DNA of 64,000 bases from Bacteroides stercorirosoris (lineage in GTDB: Bacteria; Bacteroidota; Bacteroidia; Bacteroidales; Bacteroidaceae): positions 1 to 64,000 of the forward strand of contig NZ_FQZN01000012.1 in assembly GCF_900142015.1 (NCBI RefSeq), written 5' to 3'. This document shows positions 44,849-52,875 of this stretch, piece after piece (position 1 is the first letter of the stretch; each line of letters begins with the position of its first letter). A model generated the notes under the pieces. The model did no database searches. It had not been told where the DNA came from and worked only from the letters and a program-made list of their open reading frames with translations. Both the position numbers and the translations under genes were made by a program.

Positions 44849-45076
44849 TTATTCCCCTTCTTCCGCTTTACTCTTTAACCTATATAGACGTTGAATGGCG
44901 GGATTATAAAATTCATCCGGATAATGTGCTCTGATATCACTCAGATTTGCCTGCACATATTGCTTCGTATCCATTATTTTTTCAGCTTCACTCAGTTGTA
45001 CCTCCTTAGGTAACTGTGCGTTCTCAGCCCACTTCATCAAGGCATTCACGCTCTCTTCATCATATTTATATTCCAT
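44849..45076 (-). CDS. Small conserved hypothetical protein
   Basis: 75 residues, charged and helical, no signal or membrane segment. WAENAQLPKEVQLSEAEKIM followed by DTKQYVQANLSDIRAHY is a pattern I associate with small Bacteroides proteins (DUF6965-like), with modest certainty. It is on the strand opposite its neighbours. Confidence 0.55.
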   Translation of the reverse strand: MEYKYDEESVNALMKWAENAQLPKEVQLSEAEKIMDTKQYVQANLSDIRAHYPDEFYNPAIQRLYRLKSKAEEGE

Positions 45077-45277
45077 ATGTTCGTATAATTTTTCTACAAA
45101 GATACAAACAAATGATAAAATACCTCCTACCCCCTCGAACTTTTTCTGTGGGGCTGTGTTATATAATTGTGTTTTTCATAGTATTAGATATAAGATTAAT
45201 TAAAGGAGACGTACCCGCTTGTGATAAGTAAGTACATCAAAAACAGAAGCGTCTGTTTGATTGATAAATGTGTAAGG

Positions 45278-45309
45278 AGCATCGGTTTACCAGAGCCGAT
45301 GCTTTTTTT
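45278..45309 (+). terminator. Orphan intrinsic terminator
   Basis: AGCATCGG (45278-45285) pairs with CCGATGCT (45296-45303) around a 10-base loop, then TTTTTTT. No plus-strand gene ends upstream, so it may end a small RNA or a short peptide transcript. Confidence 0.75.
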
Positions 45310-45343
45310 GTCCCTCTTTGTAGTATGTTAGAAAAATTATGCG

Positions 45344-45351
45344 TAAATTTG
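45344..45351 (+). promoter_or_regulatory. Bacteroides -7 box of the DUF2461 gene
   Basis: TAAATTTG, 25 bases upstream of the ATG at 45376, which makes an earlier in-frame start at 45268 unlikely. Confidence 0.5.
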
Positions 45352-45375
45352 TCAGATAATAAGGAAAATACGAAT

Positions 45376-46041
45376 ATGAACATCCCTGTTATTTTTCACT
45401 TCCTGAAAGAAGTGTCCGCTAACAACAACCGTGAATGGTTCAACGCTCATAAGGACTTATATGAAGAAGCCCGCTATGAATTTGAGAACTTATTATCGGT
45501 TATCATTAACCGTATCGCGCTCTTCGACGAAAGCATCCGCGGAGTACAGGCCAAAGATTGCACTTACCGCATCTATCGTGATACGCGCTTTTCGCAAGAC
45601 AAGACCCCGTATAAAACTCATTTGGGTGGATATATCAACGCCCACGGTAAGAAATCGGACCACTGCGGTTACTACGTTCACATCGAACCGGGTAATTGTC
45701 TGTTGGCGGGCGGCAGCTATTGCCTGCCTCCAAAGACGTTGAAAGCTCTGCGGCAGGCCATCTATGATAATATAGATGAATATCGCAGCATTGTTGAAGC
45801 TCCCGCTTTCAAACAGTATTTCCCAGTAATCGGCGAAACATTTCTGAAGACTGTCCCCAAAGGCTTCCCGAAGGATTTCGAGTATGCGCAATACCTAAAA
45901 TGCAAGGATTATACTTGTTATTGCGGCCAACCGGACGACTTCTTCCTGCAACCTGATTTTCTGGATCGGACAGCAGATATTTTCAAGCAAATGAAACCTT
46001 TTGCCGATTTTCTGAATTATACAATAGATGAATTCGAATAA
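45376..46041 (+). CDS. DUF2461 family protein
   Basis: 221 residues starting MNIPVIFHFLKEVSANNNRE. DUF2461 hallmarks are FLKEVSANNNREWFNAHKD, CTYRIYRDTRFSQDKTPYKT and GYYVHIEPGNCLLAGGSYC. Widespread in bacteria, cytoplasmic, function unknown. It is followed by the YhcH-like gene 38 bases later in the same direction. Confidence 0.85.
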   Translation: MNIPVIFHFLKEVSANNNREWFNAHKDLYEEARYEFENLLSVIINRIALFDESIRGVQAKDCTYRIYRDTRFSQDKTPYKTHLGGYINAHGKKSDHCGYYVHIEPGNCLLAGGSYCLPPKTLKALRQAIYDNIDEYRSIVEAPAFKQYFPVIGETFLKTVPKGFPKDFEYAQYLKCKDYTCYCGQPDDFFLQPDFLDRTADIFKQMKPFADFLNYTIDEFE

Positions 46042-46079
46042 AATCTGATAATAAATAACTAACTTAAAACATTAAAGCT

Positions 46080-46526
46080 ATGGTAGTAGATAGATTAGAA
46101 AATTTAGAAAAATATGCATCGTTGAACCCTTTATTTGCCCAGGCTATTGAGTTTTTGCAGTCACATGATTTAAACGCAATGGAAGTTGGCAAAACCGAAT
46201 TAAAAGGTAAAGACTTGGTTGTAAACGTAGCTCAGACTACCCCTAAAGCTAAAGAACAGGCCAAACTGGAAACGCACAATGAATTTATCGACATCCAGAT
46301 ACCACTTTCCGGACCGGAAGTAATGGGCTATACAGCAGGAAAAGATTGTGTACCGGCTGATGCTCCTTACAATGCAGAAAAAGATATCACTTTCTTTGAA
46401 GGACTGGCTGAAACCTACATCACCGTGAAACCCGGTATGTTTGCCATCTTCTTTCCCCAAGACGGTCATGCTCCCGGCATCTCTCCCGACGGAGTGAAGA
46501 AAGTCATCGTGAAAGTGAAAGCATAA
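46080..46526 (+). CDS. YhcH/YjgK/YiaL (DUF386) family protein
   Basis: 148 residues with the family pattern: THNEFIDIQIPLSGPEVMGY (about 66-85), FAIFFPQDGHAPGI (about 121-134) and the C-terminal VKKVIVKVKA. The fold is a cupin-like beta barrel that binds a metal through Glu and His residues; members act near sialic acid and other sugar catabolism genes, possibly as sugar anomerases. It precedes glgB by 26 bases. Confidence 0.85.
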   Translation: MVVDRLENLEKYASLNPLFAQAIEFLQSHDLNAMEVGKTELKGKDLVVNVAQTTPKAKEQAKLETHNEFIDIQIPLSGPEVMGYTAGKDCVPADAPYNAEKDITFFEGLAETYITVKPGMFAIFFPQDGHAPGISPDGVKKVIVKVKA

Positions 46527-46552
46527 TAACTCCAATCAAAAACTCATCCTTT

Positions 46553-48562
46553 ATGGAAACATTGAACTTGATTAAGAACGACCCATGGCTGGAACCTTAC
46601 GAAGATGCCATCAACGGCCGTCATCAGCATGCATTAGACAAAGAAGCTGAACTGACGAACAAAGGGAAACAGACCTTGTCTGATTTTGCCTCGGGATATT
46701 TATATTTCGGACTACACCGCACAGCAGATGGCTGGATTTTTCGTGAGTGGGCGCCCAATGCCACACAGATATTCATAGTCGGTACATTCAACGACTGGAA
46801 AGAACAAAAGAAGTACAGTCTGAAACGCAAGAATAATGGTAACTGGGAAGTCAAACTTCCTGCAGACGCTATAAAGCATGGTGACTTGTACAAGCTCATT
46901 GTACATTGGGAAGGTGGCTGTGGAGAACGTATCCCAGCCTGGGCTACCCGTGTAGTGCAAGACGAGCAAACCAAGATTTTCAGTGCGCAAGTCTGGAATC
47001 CGGAAAAACCGTATAAAGCAAAGAAACGAGCTTTCAAGCCTTCTACCGATCCTCTACTGATTTATGAATGCCATATCGGCATGGCTCAAAAAGAGGAAAA
47101 AGTAGGTACTTACAACGAATTCCGTGAAAAAACACTTCCACGCATAGCCAAGGCCGGATATAACTGTATCCAAATTATGGCTATTCAGGAACATCCCTAC
47201 TATGGCAGTTTCGGTTATCATGTATCCAGTTTCTTTGCTGCTTCTTCGCGCTTCGGTACACCGGATGAATTGAAGCAACTGATCGATACGGCACATGGAT
47301 TAGGTATTGCAGTTATCATGGATATTGTCCATTCCCATGCTGTAAAAAATGAAGTGGAAGGTCTGGGTAATTTTGCCGGTGATCCGAATCAATACTTCTA
47401 CCCCGGTGGTCGTCGCGAGCATCCGGCTTGGGATTCGCTTTGTTTTGATTATGGAAAGAATGAAGTAATACATTTCCTTCTCTCCAACTGTAAATATTGG
47501 CTTGAAGAATATGGTTTTGATGGTTTCCGCTTCGATGGCGTGACTTCCATGCTTTATTATAGCCACGGATTGGGCGAAGCATTCTGTAACTACGGGGATT
47601 ATTTCAATGGACACCAGGATGATAACGCTATTTGCTATCTGACCCTTGCCAACAAGCTGATTCACGAAGTTAACCCAAAGGCTTTGACCATTGCCGAAGA
47701 AGTATCAGGTATGCCCGGACTGGCTGCTAAAGTTGAAGATGGTGGCTATGGCTTTGATTATCGTATGGCAATGAACATTCCCGATTACTGGATTAAGACT
47801 ATCAAGGAAAAGATTGATGAAGACTGGAAACCGTCCAGTATGTTTTGGGAAGTTACCAACCGCCGCAAGGATGAAAAGACCATTTCTTATGCAGAAAGTC
47901 ATGACCAGGCATTGGTAGGTGATAAAACCATCATCTTCCGCCTGATAGATGCCGATATGTACTGGCATATGCAAAAAGGTGATGAGAACTACACCGTAAA
48001 CCGTGGTATCGCTCTTCATAAAATGATACGTATGTTGACGGCAACCACTATCAACGGAGGTTATCTCAACTTTATGGGGAATGAGTTCGGTCATCCCGAG
48101 TGGATTGACTTCCCACGCGAAGGTAACGACTGGTCGTGCAAATACGCCCGACGCCAATGGGACTTGGTTGATAACAAAAACCTCACCTACCACTACATGG
48201 CAGATTTTGATGCCGATATGCTAAAAATCATCAAGAGCGTGAAAGCTTTCCAGGCAACACCCGTTCAGGAAATCTGGCATAACGATAACGATCAGGTATT
48301 GGCATATATGCGTAAAGACTATGTCTTTGTATTCAACTTCAATCCGAAACAATCCTTCACTGATTACGGCTTCTTGGTATCTCCCGGAACATATGAAGTC
48401 GTATTGAATACGGATAATCCCGCTTATGGTGGTAACGGTTTTGCAGACGATACAGTGAAACACTTCACCGTCGCTGATCCGCTGTATGAAAAGGAGAAGA
48501 AAGAATGGCTGAAGCTTTATATTCCTGCACGTACTGCGGTGATATTGAAGAAAACAAAATAG
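46553..48562 (+). CDS. glgB: 1,4-alpha-glucan branching enzyme
   Basis: 669 residues, GH13 family, closer to the eukaryote-like branching enzymes. A CBM48 domain (about 55-150; GWIFREWAPNATQIFIVGTF) precedes the barrel. Catalytic residues are in DGFRFDGVTSML (nucleophile Asp near 329), TIAEEVSGMPG (Glu near 384) and YAESHDQALVG (Asp near 450). It makes alpha-1,6 branches in glycogen. With the amylase gene upstream it forms an alpha-glucan metabolism block. Confidence 0.93.
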   Translation: METLNLIKNDPWLEPYEDAINGRHQHALDKEAELTNKGKQTLSDFASGYLYFGLHRTADGWIFREWAPNATQIFIVGTFNDWKEQKKYSLKRKNNGNWEVKLPADAIKHGDLYKLIVHWEGGCGERIPAWATRVVQDEQTKIFSAQVWNPEKPYKAKKRAFKPSTDPLLIYECHIGMAQKEEKVGTYNEFREKTLPRIAKAGYNCIQIMAIQEHPYYGSFGYHVSSFFAASSRFGTPDELKQLIDTAHGLGIAVIMDIVHSHAVKNEVEGLGNFAGDPNQYFYPGGRREHPAWDSLCFDYGKNEVIHFLLSNCKYWLEEYGFDGFRFDGVTSMLYYSHGLGEAFCNYGDYFNGHQDDNAICYLTLANKLIHEVNPKALTIAEEVSGMPGLAAKVEDGGYGFDYRMAMNIPDYWIKTIKEKIDEDWKPSSMFWEVTNRRKDEKTISYAESHDQALVGDKTIIFRLIDADMYWHMQKGDENYTVNRGIALHKMIRMLTATTINGGYLNFMGNEFGHPEWIDFPREGNDWSCKYARRQWDLVDNKNLTYHYMADFDADMLKIIKSVKAFQATPVQEIWHNDNDQVLAYMRKDYVFVFNFNPKQSFTDYGFLVSPGTYEVVLNTDNPAYGGNGFADDTVKHFTVADPLYEKEKKEWLKLYIPARTAVILKKTK

Positions 48563-48580
48563 AGCAATATGCTTGAAGAA

Positions 48581-48623
48581 AAAGCCGTACCAGATTAAAA
48601 TTCCGATACGGCTTTCTTTTTTT
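48581..48623 (+). terminator. Intrinsic terminator after glgB
   Basis: AAAGCCGTA (48581-48589) pairs with TACGGCTTT (48607-48615), followed by CTTTTTTT. It also sits before the convergent TPR gene's stop. Confidence 0.8.
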
Positions 48624-48640
48624 ACTATATTTCTGATGGA

Positions 48641-49396
48641 TTATTTCAGTTGTGCCTCAATCTGCGGCAATAATTTCTTGATATTATCTATCATGCTCTT
48701 TTCACGAGGTTTGTCAGCTGACAATAAGGGAAGTGCCTGTTCCAGATATTTTTTAGAATCCTGGAAGTTCTTGTCAGCGATTTCTTTCTGTGCATCATAC
48801 TTCGCTTTATCCGAATTAGCCAATGGAGCAGCATTTTTCAGAACTAAGGCAGCCTTATTATAAGAAAGAGTACCTAAGCTGTACAAAGCATTTGTATTTT
48901 TATCATCATCAGCCAATACTTGTTTGAATGCTTCCTCAGCATCATCCAGTTTATTAGCCTTTTGAGCCTTAATACCAGCATTCAGGTAATAATTAGCATG
49001 AAGTCTTCTCAAAGTTTTGTTTTCGGGGGCTGCTTCTATGCCCTCTTTCAAGGTTGCAAGATATTCAGCATCTTTTTTCAAATCTTTCAATGCACCAGCT
49101 TTACCTACATATGCATTTCCCAGATTATATTTCTTTTGAACGGCAATATCAAAATATTTAAGTGCTTCTGTCGGCTTTTTGATTTTGTCGGCACAAACAC
49201 CACAGTTATAAGCAATTACAGAATCCTGATTGTTTGTCTGTGTCAGGTAAGTACTGAATTTAACATATGCTTCCTGATAGTTTTTAGCTTCAAGCGCTGC
49301 TTTTCCTTGGTTAATCAGATCTCCTGGGTCTGTAGTTTGTGCAAAAAAGTTAGTTGCTGCACAACATAGTGCAATGGATAACAATAATTTTTTCAT
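48641..49396 (-). CDS. Exported tetratricopeptide-repeat protein
   Basis: 251 residues. A signal peptide (MKKLLLSIALCCAATNFFAQ) is followed by about five TPR motifs (GKAALEAKNYQEAYVKFSTY, EALKYFDIAVQKKYNLGNAY, LDDAEEAFKQVLADDDKNTN and so on). Periplasmic scaffold of unknown partner. Start taken at 49396, where the signal peptide begins. It is the last clearly host gene before the integrated element. Confidence 0.8.
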   Translation of the reverse strand: MKKLLLSIALCCAATNFFAQTTDPGDLINQGKAALEAKNYQEAYVKFSTYLTQTNNQDSVIAYNCGVCADKIKKPTEALKYFDIAVQKKYNLGNAYVGKAGALKDLKKDAEYLATLKEGIEAAPENKTLRRLHANYYLNAGIKAQKANKLDDAEEAFKQVLADDDKNTNALYSLGTLSYNKAALVLKNAAPLANSDKAKYDAQKEIADKNFQDSKKYLEQALPLLSADKPREKSMIDNIKKLLPQIEAQLK

Positions 49397-49763
49397 GTGC
49401 TTTAATTTTTTAAAAGTTGATATTCCAAAATTAGTGTTCATTGTTATAGGAGCAAAACCTTTTTAACTTTTTTGTAGTTTTTAGAAATGCTGTAACAAGT
49501 GTTATTTTACGTAAATCTTGTTTTGCAGGCTGAAGCGTTAGAAGAAATTTATCAAAGCAAATTATATGCTTATAATGTACTTCATACTTTTTAATTTTTA
49601 AATTGGTGTTAATGAAACCAAACATCGGTATCACGTTTTTGGTATCATTTGATACTCTTGGTATATTTTTGGTATCAAAAGTAGTGCATTAGTGTGCATA
49701 ATTGTGCATGATTTTGTACCAATAAATATTAATCATTATATAACATAAATGGCTATATTTTAA

Positions 49764-49775
49764 TCGGACTGACCC
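49764..49775 (-). repeat. Solitary copy of the IS terminal sequence
   Basis: GGGTCAGTCCGA on the minus strand, identical to the presumed IS end at 554-565 and in the same orientation; ATAACAT also lies 25-29 bases inside both. No transposase gene is adjacent, so it may be a solo end left by a deletion, or a chance 12-base match. Confidence 0.35.
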
Positions 49776-49812
49776 TATTTTACCACGCAATAAACTGATA
49801 TACAACAAAAAA

Positions 49813-49834
49813 GGCAGTTACCGAAGTAACCACC
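49813..49834 (-). terminator. Intrinsic terminator of the tRNA-Arg gene
   Basis: On the minus strand GGTGGTTAC and GTAACTGCC pair (two G-U pairs) around a TTCG tetraloop, followed by TTTTTT (49807-49812). It lies directly after the tRNA 3' end, as expected for the host tRNA gene. Confidence 0.85.
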
Positions 49835-49839
49835 TTTAG

Positions 49840-49881
49840 TGATTCCGTTGCGATTCGAACGCAAGACCCACGCCTTAGAAG
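49840..49881 (-). tRNA. 3' half of tRNA-Arg(TCT): attachment core of the element
   Basis: The minus strand reads the anticodon loop CTTCTAA (anticodon TCT), the stem strand GGCGT, the variable GGGTC, a perfect T arm (TTGCG, loop TTCGAAT, CGCAA), and the acceptor strand CGGAATC plus discriminator A. The 5' half (acceptor strand, D arm and left anticodon strand) is absent on the other side, where the element begins. This is what remains when an element integrates into the 3' half of a tRNA gene; the complete tRNA should lie at the element's far end, outside the window. Confidence 0.85.
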
Positions 49882-49959
49882 AACTTCTCCAAAAAGAGAC
49901 TTATTGAGTTCGTGTTCAGTTAGTTATGATGACGCTAATTTTCAAAAAAAACAAGTCTA

Positions 49960-50187
49960 TTAAAAAAATGAGTCTAAAATGGTATCTATTTTTCCGGGGT
50001 TAAATGAAGGACAGGACAGGATTCCTTTCTTCTTCGCCTCCCGGTACACAGACACAAAAGTCGGTTCTTTGTCTTCTGGTCTGATCGGTGGTGGAGTTGT
50101 CAGGAAGTGACAGCGCCAGATGCCAGTGCAAGGTTGGTCAGATTGAAAACAGTTACAGATAGTATTATTCATCATTGCTTTCTTCAT
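49960..50187 (-). CDS. Small hypothetical protein at the element's left edge
   Basis: 75 residues, no signal peptide; contains RPEDKEPTFVSVYREAKKKG. Not recognised. Its start overlaps the end of the frameshifted lipoprotein's second frame (stop at 50165), so it may be translationally coupled to it. Confidence 0.45.
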   Translation of the reverse strand: MKKAMMNNTICNCFQSDQPCTGIWRCHFLTTPPPIRPEDKEPTFVSVYREAKKKGILSCPSFNPGKIDTILDSFF

Positions 50188-50816
50188 CTGTATCTTCTTT
50201 TTTCGCCTTTTCTTCTATAGCCTCTTTGATCAAGCCCTTAACGGTCGTTAGTTCTTCATCTTCTGTGTCTTCTTTATAAATAATATTTTTTATCTTCTTA
50301 TCAAATATATATGTACGTGCCAAGAGTTGAGTTGCCACCTTTAGTTTTACATCTAAATTTATGTGTAACTTTCCATCCATAGAAGTCAGGATTAATATTT
50401 TGAGCAAGTTGTCGTATGGTGTCATAATGAGCATTTATAGCCTCAAAGTATATATCTAATTTTTCAAGCCCTTTTTCAGCTTTTTCTCTTGCCTCATTGT
50501 ATTGTTCCCTACCATATGATGAATATGAATCACTCCAGATTTTGGCTGTTCTATTGCCATCTTTTACTTCTTCTAATGTTGTATTAACTTCATCAAGAAT
50601 TGCACTGGACACATATCCATGACTAAGAATAGTAGAATCTGTGTAAATTGATAGAAATGCGCTATCTATCTTTGTTTCGACAGGTTGATAGCTCTCAAAG
50701 TCGTATAATGTTTTAAACATCTCGTTTTTGATTGCTTCCAGAGCTTTTTCTTCTTTTGATTTACATCCTGATAGGATAAAAATAGCCGCTAAGGCCATGA
50801 TAATAATTTGTTTCAT
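50165..50816 (-). pseudogene. Envelope lipoprotein, frame broken at an AT repeat
   Basis: The first frame (50301-50816) opens with a lipoprotein signal (MALAAIFILSGCKSKEEKAL, Cys near residue 18), then a long helical region, and ends GTYIYI. Deleting one AT from the ATATATAT-like run just before the stop instead gives GTYIFDKKIKNIIYKEDTED and a further ~40 residues ending at 50165, matching the second frame. So an intact ~215-residue gene appears to be split by two bases in a dinucleotide repeat. It could be a fixed lesion or a switch. Element cargo next to the repressor; function unknown. Confidence 0.6.
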
Positions 50817-50851
50817 GATAGTATTATTTAAAGTTTATTATTCATATTGGA

Positions 50852-51424
50852 TCATTTAGGTTGAATCGCAAGCGTTTCCTTTAATTGAACTTGCGCATTT
50901 TTAAGATTGATAATGACAACTGGTAGTGAAGTTATATCAAGGTATTGCGTAGAACGATTAGTATAACTTTTAGTCTGGATCATGAAAGCCCATTTTCTCT
51001 TGGAGCTCCAGAACACATTCATTCTAATTCCATCTCTGGAACTATATTCACATTCTGTATAAGTCTCTGGAATTTTTCTAATTATATTATCATTCATGTA
51101 TTCCAATGACTTAATACAAGCATCAAGTTCATCGTAATCTAATGTACCGATGAAAGTCTCTGAGTTCTTTAATGCTGATGAATAATAGGAAGTTGAAATT
51201 CTCAATGCTCCTACTTTTTCTTTTGTTTTTTCGTCAGTGATAATTATATTCTGAAACCCTACACCGTTAACCTTCCCCCCTTCTATATCATAGAATTCTT
51301 TCTTTAGCAAAGAGCCGTCTTTTGAGAGAAAGGCAATCGTTTTACTTTTTGATGCTGGTTCCTGTTCCTGAGCAGATACACCAAGGCTAAATGTTATAGC
51401 CAATAATAATAGTAGTTTTTTCAT
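50852..51424 (-). CDS. Exported hypothetical protein
   Basis: 190 residues with a signal peptide (MKKLLLLLAITFSLGVSAQE) and no lipobox, so periplasmic or secreted. Beta-rich, with FLSKDGSLLKKEFYDIEGGK; no family recognised. With the lipoprotein downstream it forms a leftward two-gene cargo unit that might change the host surface, for instance to block infection by related phages; that is inference. Its upstream region carries the four 18-bp repeats. Confidence 0.65.
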   Translation of the reverse strand: MKKLLLLLAITFSLGVSAQEQEPASKSKTIAFLSKDGSLLKKEFYDIEGGKVNGVGFQNIIITDEKTKEKVGALRISTSYYSSALKNSETFIGTLDYDELDACIKSLEYMNDNIIRKIPETYTECEYSSRDGIRMNVFWSSKRKWAFMIQTKSYTNRSTQYLDITSLPVVIINLKNAQVQLKETLAIQPK

Positions 51425-51452
51425 TGTGATAATGTATTTAGTTTATAAATTC

Positions 51453-51561
51453 TTTGTATGTCATATTACAGGTAAAACCTGTTTTTGTATGTCATTTTAC
51501 GTACAAAAGTTTTGTATGTCATTTTACGGGTAAAACCCTATTTTTTGTATGTCATTTTACG
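51453..51561. repeat. Four direct repeats of an 18-bp motif
   Basis: Consensus TTTGTATGTCATTTTACG at 51453-51470 (two differences), 51484-51501, 51511-51528 and 51544-51561; start spacings 31, 27 and 33. Short palindromes lie between them: GGT-AAA-ACC after the first and GGGT-AAA-ACCC after the third. On the minus strand they precede the exported-protein gene at 51424, so they may be operators or replication iterons. Confidence 0.85.
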
Positions 51562-51630
51562 GTCCTATATATAGAGTAATAGAGAGATATACATATACAC
51601 GCGTGCGTGCGCGTGAGGGATTATAAAGTT

Positions 51631-52278
51631 TCAATTCATTTTATGATTAAATAAAAATTCTAAGATAGAATTTCCTATTTCAGAATTGAGCCTTTTAGCT
51701 ATCTCAACATATCTGTCATAAGTATATCTGTCGGTAAATGAAATATCATGTTCATTATCTAGCTTCTTTATAACATAAAGCATCTTGTTTTCTACAATGG
51801 CAATTTCTTCATCACTTGACAGTCCACCTTTATTTAGTTCATCTAAAGATAGAAGTAAATTATGAAATGATTGTTGATATTGTCCTGAAAGTATATTAGA
51901 TTCAGAGGAACTGAAATATATCTGTCCCTTAGCATCGCTTATGTTATTAACAATCTCATTTTTCATATTGTGGCTCACATCATGTATCTCTTTGGATATT
52001 TGCCCTTTTATACCTAAAATATTATAGCCAAACATTATAGCTAAAATGGCAACTAAAAACGATAAAGCTCCTACGGAAGCACCGAATAAATCTATCGTGA
52101 TAGGAGATGTCCTGTATAATGCAATAATAGATAAAGTCAATGCCAATAGAGAAAAAGTTATTGGTATATATTTTATTAAGCTATTATTCTTTTTTAAACC
52201 AACTATGGAACTTTCATTATTGGTGTTGACATTTGATAAATTACTATTCTCAATATTACCTATCTTTTGTGATTTCAT
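51631..52278 (-). CDS. Membrane protein of the lysogeny region
   Basis: 215 residues from the ATG at 52278 (MKSQKIGNIENSNLSNV). Two membrane segments near residues 35-90 (YIPITFSLLALTLSIIALY; SFLVAILAIMFGYNILG) and a cytoplasmic helical tail. The N-terminal Asn/Ser/Val stretch (NSNLSNVNTNNES) resembles one in the adjoining repressor. The start lies 23 bases inside the repressor gene, so the two are co-translated. Possible roles are exclusion of other phages or anchoring; unknown. Confidence 0.65.
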   Translation of the reverse strand: MKSQKIGNIENSNLSNVNTNNESSIVGLKKNNSLIKYIPITFSLLALTLSIIALYRTSPITIDLFGASVGALSFLVAILAIMFGYNILGIKGQISKEIHDVSHNMKNEIVNNISDAKGQIYFSSSESNILSGQYQQSFHNLLLSLDELNKGGLSSDEEIAIVENKMLYVIKKLDNEHDISFTDRYTYDRYVEIAKRLNSEIGNSILEFLFNHKMN

Positions 52279-52699
52279 ATTTAGATTCAATTATGGATAT
52301 TAACCTATCTATTTGTTCTTGAAATTTTTCAGTAGTTTTTTGATTGGTTTCGACGATCTTTAATAGTGTATGGTATGCTTCCGGAGAAGCTATATGTATT
52401 TCTCTCCCACTAACATTAACTCCAGAGACGTTACTGTTTGAAATATCCCCTACTGATTGAGATGGATATAGCATTTCTCCTTCTTCGTTTAACAACCAGT
52501 CCATATTGAAGATATTACCGAATGTAAAATTGAACTTATTGAGAAATTTATCCGTAAGATAGTTTTCATTTCCACTAAAGGCACGTGAGACACTCTCTTT
52601 TTTCATACCCATTGAATCAGCAATATCTTGTTGAGTATGAACTTTGCCAATATTTCTTAAATATTCATAGGCAGCTTTTATTCTTTCATGTTTTTCCAT
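52256..52699 (-). CDS. Cro/CI-like repressor
   Basis: 147 residues from ATG 52699 (a TTG upstream adds two). Helix-turn-helix in about 20-45 (TQQDIADSMGMKKESVSRAF), then a linker, the low-complexity stretch SNSNVSGVNVSG and a C-terminal coiled coil (NQKTTEKFQEQIDRLISIIE) that probably mediates oligomerisation. There is no S24 peptidase domain, so RecA-dependent self-cleavage is unlikely and induction must work differently. Divergent from the early operon across an operator-like spacer. Confidence 0.75.
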   Translation of the reverse strand: MEKHERIKAAYEYLRNIGKVHTQQDIADSMGMKKESVSRAFSGNENYLTDKFLNKFNFTFGNIFNMDWLLNEEGEMLYPSQSVGDISNSNVSGVNVSGREIHIASPEAYHTLLKIVETNQKTTEKFQEQIDRLISIIESKYEITKDR

Positions 52700-52705
52700 C
52701 TTCAA

Positions 52706-52875
52706 ATATCAACTTAAATATTAATATATGTTATAATATCAACATAGAATTGATATAAGCTTTGATTATATCAACAAATGTTGTTTCTTTGACGTATCAA
52801 TCAAACAAAGGAACAAATAATCAATCAATTACACAATACCTCAAACGAGGTATCGGAATAAAAAAAGGAGGAAAT
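52706..52875. promoter_or_regulatory. Divergent operator region of the element
   Basis: Contains three ATATCAAC words (about 52706, 52736 and 52770) and an inverted TTGATAT near 52747 within 80 bases, all A/T rich. These look like repeated operator half-sites for the repressor encoded on the left. Genes diverge from here. Confidence 0.55.

Larger units (their letters stand above)
45077..45375 (+). other. Intergenic region with an orphan terminator
   Basis: No gene above about 40 codons is supported. A short hairpin (ACAGA/TCTGT, 45244-45256) and a strong intrinsic terminator (45278-45309) point to a small transcript on the plus strand; the next gene's promoter box lies just beyond. Confidence 0.45.
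49397..49839. other. Gene-free host DNA next to the element junction
   Basis: No credible gene. TTTTTGGTATCA occurs at 49636-49647 and again at 49666-49677, with an inverted TTTGATAC between them, and GTGCAT occurs three times at about 49685-49710. The right part holds an IS-end-like 12-mer (49764-49775) and the tRNA terminator. It looks like a scarred, recombined stretch. Confidence 0.5.

Noticed and set aside
49397..49634. A 67-codon minus-strand frame after the TPR gene
   Set aside because: No family resemblance, no ribosome site and composition of a shadow frame in gene-free DNA.
51453..51561. Could the four 18-bp repeats be a CRISPR array?
   Set aside because: Spacers are only 9-15 bases and partly palindromic, and no cas gene is present.
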